This document shows positions 11,970 to 23,700 of a DNA stretch of 64,000 nucleotides, one piece after another. Both the position numbers and the translations under genes were made by a program. Location: contig JAJSRW010000549.1 of the NCBI GenBank assembly GCA_022414725.1, positions 21,112 to 85,111 of the forward strand, given 5' to 3'. Origin of the DNA: Microglena sp. YARC. Taxonomy: Eukaryota > Chlorophyta > Chlorophyceae > Chlamydomonadales > Chlamydomonadaceae. The stretch's first letter is position 1; the number at the start of each line of letters is the position of its first letter. Below the pieces are notes generated by a model that was not told the origin of the DNA, ran no database searches, and saw nothing but the letters and a program-made list of their open reading frames with translations.

Positions 11970-12006
<37 letters not shown>
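11951..12006. repeat. CAA microsatellite
   Basis: (CAA)n directly preceded by CAATGTGGGCAACAACAA; the same preface and a short CAA run recur near 12,727. Confidence 0.95.
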
Positions 12007-12107
12007 TACCGGTAGCTAGGGCTGTCGACATCGTACGATATTTTCAAATATAGCACGACTATCGTACGAATATCGTATCGCCCTGTCCTTTTTGTGTTAC
12101 ATAGCCC

Positions 12108-12172
12108 ACCAATTACATTACATTACATTACATTACATTACATTACATTACATTACATTACATTACATGTTA
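12108..12172. repeat. ATTAC pentanucleotide microsatellite
   Basis: About twelve uninterrupted ATTAC units. Confidence 0.97.
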
Positions 12173-12424
12173 AAGTCTACTTGACACCGCGAGGGTGTAT
12201 GAGACTCTGTGCTTTAAACAAAAAGAAAAAGCACCCACAAAGCAAAAAACCCCATTACATCAGGGGTGTGTCGAGGACAAACAAACCAAACTCCCAACCA
12301 CCGTTTTGGTGGCGTAGGTATTAAACCCCTTAGAGCCGGACCCAGATCTCAACCACTTACAGTGGCGGAGGTAAGAAGCTAACAAATGAGAAGTCACAAG
12401 AAGAAGAAAAAAAGGGATGATAAA

Positions 12425-12861
12425 TTACGGTGCCACTAAGCAGTCCAGGGCTTCCTGTCTTGCTCTTCTACAAGTAGAAAGATAGTCGGCTAGGTTGCTC
12501 CAAAAAGACTTAGTGCCATTTCCATTCATAAAGGTTCTGAATGTGGAATCGCAGAATTCCACATTCCATACGGTTAAGTTGGTATCCTCATGGACATGCC
12601 TATAAATATCTGTAAACAGCTTCTGGTAGCGGAGGTGAATATCATTATAAAAAGGGCACTCAAACATATGCATTTCATCCTCAGGTTTTTGGAACCCACA
12701 CATTTGACACATTTGACACATTTGACCAATGTGGGCAACAATAGCAACAACAACAACAACCTCTGTGACCCTGGATGTACATCTGTCACCCCTGTCACAA
12801 GGTTACAGTATCTCTGACCAAAAACAAGCCTGCTCAAATGCGCTCCGTGTGTATCCTCCAA
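12425..12861 (-). pseudogene. C-terminal remnant of a non-LTR (LINE) reverse transcriptase
   Basis: The minus-strand frame 12,721-12,425 reads CQMCGFQKPEDEMHMFECPF, then a segment with LRYQKLF, then FMNGNGTKSFWSNLADYL. The C-x2-C ... H-x4-C arrangement followed by a P-[FY]-x-x-I/L region is typical of the zinc-knuckle-like tail of LINE ORF2 proteins; this rests on family knowledge. Upstream on the same strand (12,861-12,730) an overlapping frame carries FGQRYCN, separated by a GTT repeat. No polymerase or endonuclease domain remains, so this is a 5'-truncated relic. An A-rich stretch on the plus strand at 12,400-12,415 does not prove a 3' tail. The family assignment is moderate because only the tail is present. 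Confidence 0.5.
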
Positions 12862-12988
12862 AAACTGTTTGATCCTTGAACTTGAACTTGGTTACATAGC
12901 TTCATCCAGGAATTTGGCTGCTCGCCGTCTTTGGCGGTATAAGAAGCAAAGACTGCAAGCAGGAAATCAAAGATACAAACAGTCATTT
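12862..12988. other. Left flank of the 1.8 kb array
   Basis: Contains TTACATAGCTTCATCCAGGA and TTGGCTGCTCGCCGTCTTTG, which repeat a segment at about 11,500-11,545. Nothing else is recognised. Confidence 0.5.
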
Positions 12989-14784
12989 CCACACTCTTTT
13001 GCGCCAATTAAACCAAAACATACTGCATCAGTGGTGGTTGTCTGAGGCAGGAGGGCGCAATTAAAATAACTTGTCAGGCACCCCGGATACGTACAATAAC
13101 AATGCTCGAATTTGCAAGGGGAGCCGATTCACTGTCTAAGCATGCCGGTCTCATACCGTGCCTCCAGCCATTCTAAAAAGCTGAGACAAATTGCTGGCTG
13201 GAGCCATACAACCAAGTTCAAGTTCTTTGGGCCCAATATGGACTTGAGATATGTAACATTTCCCTACAAATTACCGGTATTCCACAAACGTTCTGCGTGT
13301 GCTAGCACCACCTAGTCTCGGTAATGTTTTCGAACTCGCAAAACGTTGGCCTAGGCATCGTCCACGAACGATTATAAATGTTTCTGGTCGAACCGAACGC
13401 TGGCTGCAGCATCGTGCAGAACGATTATCTATGTTTAGCATCAGCCAGACTGTTGGCTCAGGCATCGCGCATCCCAAATTCCCCATGGGAGCATGCCTTG
13501 GCCAGAACAGTAGGGCTACACGAGTCCACGCTGGACAGATTCTCACTGGGACACCAGTACAATAGGACATCCCGTCTCCAGGTGAGGGGGGGCGGAAGTC
13601 CATAGTTGAGGCCACGCCAGAGCTGTATATATTAAAATCAGAAATTATTTTTTAGTTTTATCAATCTCCTAAGAAATGTCGTCGTGGTGGTTTCTGAGCC
13701 CTCACAGGAACCCTCGCCTGCTGTTACACGCCAAAACCCTCCAGATAAAAGCTTACACTGGGCAGAATTATTGTGCCAAAATGGTCCCTAATGAGCCTCT
13801 CCAGCCGAAAAAGACAGGTCGACCCAGCAAGGCCGACCAGAAGGTGGAGCAAAAGTTTTTGTTTCAGATACAAGAGCCGAGAGACCAAGGTCGTCAACGC
13901 CACACGCTGTGGGAAACCCCCTGCCACCACTCATCCCGCCATCCTTCTCTCGCCATCCCCTTCTATCCATACCCAGTGAAAGTCAGGTTCATTCGGGTGC
14001 ATTGTACAATGTTTACATATCTTGCTTCTATGCCTTTTTTTTTTATGACAATGGTAACCAAGTCACCCACTACCACCACCCTGTGTCGGGTCCTTGTCGA
14101 GTAATTCATGCCAATACCATTGCCAAGTTTGGCACCAGGGTACTACTTCTTGTCAAATTGGTCAGCGCTTAAAGCGCACAGACATCGAATTGGTCAGCGC
14201 TTTTTTGTGCGAAAAGCGCAAAAACTGCGCGCTGCGTCCACAGGGGGTTGAAAACACTGCGCGAATCGCGCAGAGGGGCTCAAAAAGGTAGCGTGGCGCC
14301 GTGCTGCCGCGCGCGCTTAGTACGTAGTACTCAGTTTGACACTGCCACATTAGGCCATTGACTAAGAGAGATTGTCATGTAATTATGAAAGCCCTAGGGA
14401 ATTTCTGGAATGTTGAATATCGTGTTTATTTCAGCAAAACTGTACTCTTGCCAAAATCGTGCCGAACGATTGTGAATGTTTTCATTTCCCCAAAGTGTAG
14501 AACCAGGAAACGGACCTGAACGATCATTAATGTTTAGTCCAAAAATCTTAGGAGACACACTGTTCGAAAGCAAACAATGGATTTGTTTTAGAAATGGCAC
14601 CGATTCAAGACAACCCCTGAGCCTCACGCACAGAACCTCCCGGTGGGGCTTCCAACTATAATTCAAATATATAACTTGAACTTAGACTTATTTGCATTAC
14701 ATTGTCGTAGACAGGCCGGTGTTGGCCTCAAAGAAGCCCACTCACCAACTTCCGGGGGAATTCTTCCAACCATCCTCGCATAAT
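12989..14784. repeat. Reference unit of the 1.8 kb array, with internal structure
   Basis: The unit holds three imperfect ~55-60 bp subrepeats at 13,321-13,470, each with AATGTTT, a TTGGC/CTGGC block, GCATCG and GAACGATTAT. The same GAACGATTRT-NNATGTTT motif returns near 14,463 and 14,517. A GC-rich palindromic segment at about 14,140-14,350 (CAAATTGGTCAGCGCTTAAA ... GCGCGCGCTTAGTACGTAGT) is related to a separate element at 32,808-33,014. The longest recurring frames, 114 residues minus at 13,271-13,615 and 142 residues plus at 13,676-14,104, have no recognisable domain beyond a short KKTGRPSKAD basic patch. Confidence 0.85.
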
Positions 14785-17700
14785 CCACACTCTTTTGCGC
14801 CAATTAAACCAAAACATACTGCATCAGTGGTGGTTGTCTGAGGCAGGAGGGCGCAATTAAAATAACTTGTCAGGCACCCCGGATACGTACAATAACAATG
14901 CTCGAATTTGCAAGGGGAGCCGATTCACTGTCTAAGCATGCCGGTCTCATACCGTGCCTCCAGCCATTCTAAAAAGCTGAGACAAATTGCTGGCTGGAGC
15001 CATACAACCAAGTTCAAGTTCTTTGGGCCCAATATGGACTTGAGATATGTAACATTTCCCTACAAATTACCGGTATTCCACAAACGTTCTGCGTGTGCTA
15101 GCACCACCTAGTCTCGGTAATGTTTTCGAACTCGCAAAACGTTGGCCTAGGCATCGTCCACGAACGATTATAAATGTTTCTGGTCGAACCGAACGCTGGC
15201 TGCAGCATCGTGCAGAACGATTATCTATGTTTAGCATCAGCCAGACTGTTGGCTCAGGCATCGCGCATCCCAAATTCCCCATGGGAGCATGCCTTGGCCA
15301 GAACAGTAGGGCTACACGAGTCCACGCTGGACAGATTCTCACTGGGACACCAGTACAATAGGACATCCCGTCTCCAGGTGAGGGGGGGCGGAAGTCCATA
15401 GTTGAGGCCACGCCAGAGCTGTATATATTAAAATCAGAAATTATTTTTTAGTTTTATCAATCTCCTAAGAAATGTCGTCGTGGTGGTTTCTGAGCCCTCA
15501 CAGGAACCCTCGCCTGCTGTTACACGCCAAAACCCTCCAGATAAAAGCTTACACTGGGCAGAATTATTGTGCCAAAATGGTCCCTAATGAGCCTCTCCAG
15601 CCGAAAAAGACAGGTCGACCCAGCAAGGCCGACCAGAAGGTGGAGCAAAAGTTTTTGTTTCAGATACAAGAGCCGAGAGACCAAGGTCGTCAACGCCACA
15701 CGCTGTGGGAAACCCCCTGCCACCACTCATCCCGCCATCCTTCTCTCGCCATCCCCTTCTATCCATACCCAGTGAAAGTCAGGTTCATTCGGGTGCATTG
15801 TACAATGTTTACATATCTTGCTTCTATGCCTTTTTTTTTATGACAATGGTAACCAAGTCACCCACTACCACCACCCTGTGTCGGGTCCTTGTCGAGTAAT
15901 TCATGCCAATACCATTGCCAAGTTTGGCACCAGGGTACTACTTCTTGTCAAATTGGTCAGCGCTTAAAGCGCACAGACATCGAATTGGTCAGCGCTTTTT
16001 TGTGCGAAAAGCGCAAAAACTGCGCGCTGCGTCCACAGGGGGTTGAAAACACTGCGCGAATCGCGCAGAGGGGCTCAAAAAGGTAGCGTGGCGCCGTGCT
16101 GCCGCGCGCGCTTAGTACGTAGTACTCAGTTTGACACTGCCACATTAGGCCATTGACTAAGAGAGATTGTCATGTAATTATGAAAGCCCTAGGGAATTTC
16201 TGGAATGTTGAATATCGTGTTTATTTCAGCAAAACTGTACTCTTGCCAAAATCGTGCCGAACGATTGTGAATGTTTTCATTTCCCCAAAGTGTAGAACCA
16301 GGAAACGGACCTGAACGATCATTAATGTTTAGTCCAAAAATCTTAGGAGACACACTGTTCGAAAGCAAACAATGGATTTGTTTTAGAAATGGCACCGATT
16401 CAAGACAACCCCTGAGCCTCACGCACAGAACCTCCCGGTGGGGCTTCCAACTATAATTCAAATATATAACTTGAACTTAGACTTATTTGCATTACATTGT
16501 CGTAGACAGGCCGGTGTTGGCCTCAAAGAAGCCCACTCACCAACTTCCGGGGGAATTCTTCCAACCATCCTCGCATAATCCACACTCTTTTGCGCCAATT
16601 AAACCAAAACATACTGCATCAGTGGTGGTTGTCTGAGGCAGGAGGGCGCAATTAAAATAACTTGTCAGGCACCCCGGATACGTACAATAACAATGCTCGA
16701 ATTTGCAAGGGGAGCCGATTCACTGTCTAAGCATGCCGGTCTCATACCGTGCCTCCAGCCATTCTAAAAAGCTGAGACAAATTGCTGGCTGGAGCCATAC
16801 AACCAAGTTCAAGTTCTTTGGGCCCAATATGGACTTGAGATATGTAACATTTCCCTACAAATTACCGGTATTCCACAAACGTTCTGCGTGTGCTAGCACC
16901 ACCTAGTCTCGGTAATGTTTTCGAACTCGCAAAACGTTGGCCTAGGCATCGTCCACGAACGATTATAAATGTTTCTGGTCGAACCGAACGCTGGCTGCAG
17001 CATCGTGCAGAACGATTATCTATGTTTAGCATCAGCCAGACTGTTGGCTCAGGCATCGCGCATCCCAAATTCCCCATGGGAGCATGCCTTGGCCAGAACA
17101 GTAGGGCTACACGAGTCCACGCTGGACAGATTCTCACTGGGACACCAGTACAATAGGACATCCCGTCTCCAGGTGAGGGGGGGCGGAAGTCCATAGTTGA
17201 GGCCACGCCAGAGCTGTATATATTAAAATCAGAAATTATTTTTTTAGTTTTATCAATCTCCTAAGAAATGTCGTCGTGGTGGTTTCTGAGCCCTCACAGG
17301 AACCCTCGCCTGCTGTTACACGCCAAAACCCTCCAGATAAAAGCTTACACTGGGCAGAATTATTGTGCCAAAATGGTCCCTAATGAGCCTCTCCAGCCGA
17401 AAAAGACAGGTCGACCCAGCAAGGCCGACCAGAAGGTGGAGCAAAAGTTTTTGTTTCAGATACAAGAGCCGAGAGACCAAGGTCGTCAACGCCACACGCT
17501 GTGGGAAACCCCCTGCCACCACTCATCCCGCCATCCTTCTCTCGCCATCCCCTTCTATCCATACCCAGTGAAAGTCAGGTTCATTCGGGTGCATTGTACA
17601 ATGTTTACATATCTTGCTTCTATGCCTTTTTTTTTTATGACAATGGTAACCAAGTCACCCACTACCACCACCCTGTGTCGGGTCCTTGTCGAGTAATTCA

Positions 17701-20700
17701 TGCCAATACCATTGCCAAGTTTGGCACCAGGGTACTACTTCTTGTCAAATTGGTCAGCGCTTAAAGCGCACAGACATCGAATTGGTCAGCGCTTTTTTGT
17801 GCGAAAAGCGCAAAAACTGCGCGCTGCGTCCACAGGGGGTTGAAAACACTGCGCGAATCGCGCAGAGGGGCTCAAAAAGGTAGCGTGGCGCCGTGCTGCC
17901 GCGCGCGCGCTTAGTACGTAGTACTCAGTTTGACACTGCCACATTAGGCCATTGACTAAGAGAGATTGTCATGTAATTATGAAAGCCCTAGGGAATTTCT
18001 GGAATGTTGAATATCGTGTTTATTTCAGCAAAACTGTACTCTTGCCAAAATCGTGCCGAACGATTGTGAATGTTTTCATTTCCCCAAAGTGTAGAACCAG
18101 GAAACGGACCTGAACGATCATTAATGTTTAGTCCAAAAATCTTAGGAGACACACTGTTCGAAAGCAAACAATGGATTTGTTTTAGAAATGGCACCGATTC
18201 AAGACAACCCCTGAGCCTCACGCACAGAACCTCCCGGTGGGGCTTCCAACTATAATTCAAATATATAACTTGAACTTAGACTTATTTGCATTACATTGTC
18301 GTAGACAGGCCGGTGTTGGCCTCAAAGAAGCCCACTCACCAACTTCCGGGGGAATTCTTCCAACCATCCTCGCATAATCCACACTCTTTTGCGCCAATTA
18401 AACCAAAACATACTGCATCAGTGGTGGTTGTCTGAGGCAGGAGGGCGCAATTAAAATAACTTGTCAGGCACCCCGGATACGTACAATAACAATGCTCGAA
18501 TTTGCAAGGGGAGCCGATTCACTGTCTAAGCATGCCGGTCTCATACCGTGCCTCCAGCCATTCTAAAAAGCTGAGACAAATTGCTGGCTGGAGCCATACA
18601 ACCAAGTTCAAGTTCTTTGGGCCCAATATGGACTTGAGATATGTAACATTTCCCTACAAATTACCGGTATTCCACAAACGTTCTGCGTGTGCTAGCACCA
18701 CCTAGTCTCGGTAATGTTTTCGAACTCGCAAAACGTTGGCCTAGGCATCGTCCACGAACGATTATAAATGTTTCTGGTCGAACCGAACGCTGGCTGCAGC
18801 ATCGTGCAGAACGATTATCTATGTTTAGCATCAGCCAGACTGTTGGCTCAGGCATCGCGCATCCCAAATTCCCCATGGGAGCATGCCTTGGCCAGAACAG
18901 TAGGGCTACACGAGTCCACGCTGGACAGATTCTCACTGGGACACCAGTACAATAGGACATCCCGTCTCCAGGTGAGGGGGGCGGAAGTCCATAGTTGAGG
19001 CCACGCCAGAGCTGTATATATTAAAATCAGAAATTATTTTTTAGTTTTATCAATCTCCTAAGAAATGTCGTCGTGGTGGTTTCTGAGCCCTCACAGGAAC
19101 CCTCGCCTGCTGTTACACGCCAAAACCCTCCAGATAAAAGCTTACACTGGGCAGAATTATTGTGCCAAAATGGTCCCTAATGAGCCTCTCCAGCCGAAAA
19201 AGACAGGTCGACCCAGCAAGGCCGACCAGAAGGTGGAGCAAAAGTTTTTGTTTCAGATACAAGAGCCGAGAGACCAAGGTCGTCAACGCCACACGCTGTG
19301 GGAAACCCCCTGCCACCACTCATCCCGCCATCCTTCTCTCGCCATCCCCTTCTATCCATACCCAGTGAAAGTCAGGTTCATTCGGGTGCATTGTACAATG
19401 TTTACATATCTTGCTTCTATGCCTTTTTTTTTATGACAATGGTAACCAAGTCACCCACTACCACCACCCTGTGTCGGGTCCTTGTCGAGTAATTCATGCC
19501 AATACCATTGCCAAGTTTGGCACCAGGGTACTACTTCTTGTCAAATTGGTCAGCGCTTAAAGCGCACAGACATCGAATTGGTCAGCGCTTTTTTGTGCGA
19601 AAAGCGCAAAAACTGCGCGCTGCGTCCACAGGGGGTTGAAAACACTGCGCGAATCGCGCAGAGGGGCTCAAAAAGGCAGCGTGGCGCCGTGCTGCCGCGC
19701 GCGCTTAGTACGTAGTACTCAGTTTGACACTGCCACATTAGGCCATTGACTAAGAGAGATTGTCATGTAATTATGAAAGCCCTAGGGAATTTCTGGAATG
19801 TTGAATATCGTGTTTATTTCAGCAAAACTGTACTCTTGCCCAAATCGTGCCGAACGATTGTGAATGTTTTCATTTCCCCAAAGTGTAGAACCAGGAAACG
19901 GACCTGAACGATCATTAATGTTTAGTCCAAAAATCTTAGGAGACACACTGTTCGAAAGCAAACAATGGATTTGTTTTAGAAATGGCACCGATTCAAGACA
20001 ACCCCTGAGCCTCACGCACAGAACCTCCCGGTGGGGCTTCCAACTATAATTCAAATATATAACTTGAACTTAGACTTATTTGCATTACATTGTCGTAGAC
20101 AGGCCGGTGTTGGCCTCAAAGAAGCCCACTCACCAACTTCCGGGGGAATTCTTCCAACCATCCTCGCATAATCCACACTCTTTTGCGCCAATTAAACCAA
20201 AACATACTGCATCAGTGGTGGTTGTCTGAGGCAGGAGGGCGCAATTAAAATAACTTGTCAGGCACCCCGGATACGTACAATAACAATGCTCGAATTTGCA
20301 AGGGGAGCCGATTCACTGTCTAAGCATGCCGGTCTCATACCGTGCCTCCAGCCATTCTAAAAAGCTGAGACAAATTGCTGGCTGGAGCCATACAACCAAG
20401 TTCAAGTTCTTTGGGCCCAATATGGACTTGAGATATGTAACATTTCCCTACAAATTACCGGTATTCCACAAACGTTCTGCGTGTGCTAGCACCACCTAGT
20501 CTCGGTAATGTTTTCGAACTCGCAAAACGTTGGCCTAGGCATCGTCCACGAACGATTATAAATGTTTCTGGTCGAACCGAACGCTGGCTGCAGCATCGTG
20601 CAGAACGATTATCTATGTTTAGCATCAGCCAGACTGTTGGCTCAGGCATCGCGCATCCCAAATTCCCCATGGGAGCATGCCTTGGCCAGAACAGTAGGGC

Positions 20701-23700
20701 TACACGAGTCCACGCTGGACAGATTCTCACTGGGACACCAGTACAATAGGACATCCCGTCTCCAGGTGAGGGGGGGCGGAAGTCCATAGTTGAGGCCACG
20801 CCAGAGCTGTATATATTAAAATCAGAAATTATTTTTTAGTTTTATCAATCTCCTAAGAAATGTCGTCGTGGTGGTTTCTGAGCCCTCACAGGAACCCTCG
20901 CCTGCTGTTACACGCCAAAACCCTCCAGATAAAAGCTTACACTGGGCAGAATTATTGTGCCAAAATGGTCCCTAATGAGCCTCTCCAGCCGAAAAAGACA
21001 GGTCGACCCAGCAAGGCCGACCAGAAGGTGGAGCAAAAGTTTTTGTTTCAGATACAAGAGCCGAGAGACCAAGGTCGTCAACGCCACACGCTGTGGGAAA
21101 CCCCCTGCCACCACTCATCCCGCCATCCTTCTCTCGCCATCCCCTTCTATCCATACCCAGTGAAAGTCAGGTTCATTCGGGTGCATTGTACAATGTTTAC
21201 ATATCTTGCTTCTATGCCTTTTTTTTTTATGACAATGGTAACCAAGTCACCCACTACCACCACCCTGTGTCGGGTCCTTGTCGAGTAATTCATGCCAATA
21301 CCATTGCCAAGTTTGGCACCAGGGTACTACTTCTTGTCAAATTGGTCAGCGCTTAAAGCGCACAGACATCGAATTGGTCAGCGCTTTTTTGTGCGAAAAA
21401 GCGCAAAAACTGCGCGCTGCGTCCACAGGGGGTTGAAAACACTGCGCGAATCGCGCAGAGGGGCTCAAAAAGGTAGCGTGGCGCCGTGCTGCCGCGCGCG
21501 CTTAGTACGTAGTACTCAGTTTGACACTGCCACATTAGGCCATTGACTAAGAGAGATTGTCATGTAATTATGAAAGCCCTAGGGAATTTCTGGAATGTTG
21601 AATATCGTGTTTATTTCAGCAAAACTGTACTCTTGCCAAAATCGTGCCGAACGATTGTGAATGTTTTCATTTCCCCAAAGTGTAGAACCAGGAAACGGAC
21701 CTGAACGATCATTAATGTTTAGTCCAAAAATCTTAGGAGACACACTGTTCGAAAGCAAACAATGGATTTGTTTTAGAAATGGCACCGATTCAAGACAACC
21801 CCTGAGCCTCACGCACAGAACCTCCCGGTGGGGCTTCCAACTATAATTCAAATATATAACTTGAACTTAGACTTATTTGCATTACATTGTCGTAGACAGG
21901 CCGGTGTTGGCCTCAAAGAAGCCCACTCACCAACTTCCGGGGGAATTCTTCCAACCATCCTCGCATAATCCACACTCTTTTGCGCCAATTAAACCAAAAC
22001 ATACTGCATCAGTGGTGGTTGTCTGAGGCAGGAGGGCGCAATTAAAATAACTTGTCAGGCACCCCGGATACGTACAATAACAATGCTCGAATTTGCAAGG
22101 GGAGCTGATTCACTGTCTAAGCATGCCGGTCTCATACCGTGCCTCCAGCCATTCTAAAAAGCTGAGACAAATTGCTGGCTGGAGCCATACAACCAAGTTC
22201 AAGTTCTTTTGGGCCCAATATGGACTTGAGATATGTAACATTTCCCTACAAATTACCGGTATTCCACAAACGTTCTGCGTGTGCTAGCACCACCTAGTCT
22301 CGGTAATGTTTTCGAACTCGCAAAACGTTGGCCTAGGCATCGTCCACGAACGATTATAAATGTTTCTGGTCGAACCGAACGCTGGCTGCAGCATCGTGCA
22401 GAACGATTATCTATGTTTAGCATCAGCCAGTCTGTTGGCTCAGGCATCGCGCATCCCAAATTCCCCATGGGAGCATGCCTTGGCCAGAACAGTAGGGCTA
22501 CACGAGTCCACGCTGGACAGATTCTCACTGGGACACCAGTACAATAGGACATCCCGTCTCCAGGTGAGGGGGGGCGGAAGTCCATAGTTGAGGCCACGCC
22601 AGAGCTGTATATATTAAAATCAGAAATTATTTTTTAGTTTTATCAATCTCCTAAGAAATGTCGTCGTGGTGGTTTCTGAGCCCTCACAGGAACCCTCGCC
22701 TGCTGTTACACGCCAAAACCCTCCAGATAAAAGCTTACACTGGGCAGAATTATTGTGCCAAAATGGTCCCTAATGAGCCTCTCCAGCCGAAAAAGACAGG
22801 TCGACCCAGCAAGGCCGACCAGAAGGTGGAGCAAAAGTTTTTGTTTCAGATACAAGAGCCGAGAGACCAAGGTCGTCAACGCCACACGCTGTGGGAAACC
22901 CCCTGCCACCACTCATCCCGCCATCCTTCTCTCGCCATCCCCTTCTATCCATACCCAGTGAAAGTCAGGTTCATTCGGGTGCATTGTACAATGTTTACAT
23001 ATCTTGCTTCTATGCCTTTTTTTTTATGACAATGGTAACCAAGTCACCCACTACCACCACCCTGTGTCGGGTCCTTGTCGAGTAATTCATGCCAATACCA
23101 TTGCCAAGTTTGGCACCAGGGTACTACTTCTTGTCAAATTGGTCAGCGCTTAAAGCGCACAGACATCGAATTGGTCAGCGCTTTTTTGTGCGAAAAGCGC
23201 AAAAACTGCGCGCTGCGTCCACAGGGGGTTGAAAACACTGCGCGAATCGCGCAGAGGGGCTCAAAAAGGCAGCGTGGCGCCGTGCTGCCGCGCGCGCTTA
23301 GTACGTAGTACTCAGTTTGACACTGCCACATTAGGCCATTGACTAAGAGAGATTGTCATGTAATTATGAAAGCCCTAGGGAATTTCTGGAATGTTGAATA
23401 TCGTGTTTATTTCAGCAAAACTGTACTCTTGCCAAAATCGTGCCGAACGATTGTGAATGTTTTCATTTCCCCAAAGTGTAGAACCAGGAAACGGACCTGA
23501 ACGATCATTAATGTTTAGTCCAAAAATCTTAGGAGACACACTGTTCGAAAGCAAACAATGGATTTGTTTTAGAAATGGCACCGATTCAAGACAACCCCTG
23601 AGCCTCACGCACAGAACCTCCCGGTGGGGCTTCCAACTATAATTCAAATATATAACTTGAACTTAGACTTATTTGCATTACATTGTCGTAGACAGGCCGG

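Noticed and set aside
13676..14104. 142-residue frame in the 1.8 kb unit as a conserved gene
   Set aside because: The frame ends differ between copies because of T9/T10 variation, there is no domain, and overlapping frames on both strands are equally conserved because the whole unit is nearly identical.
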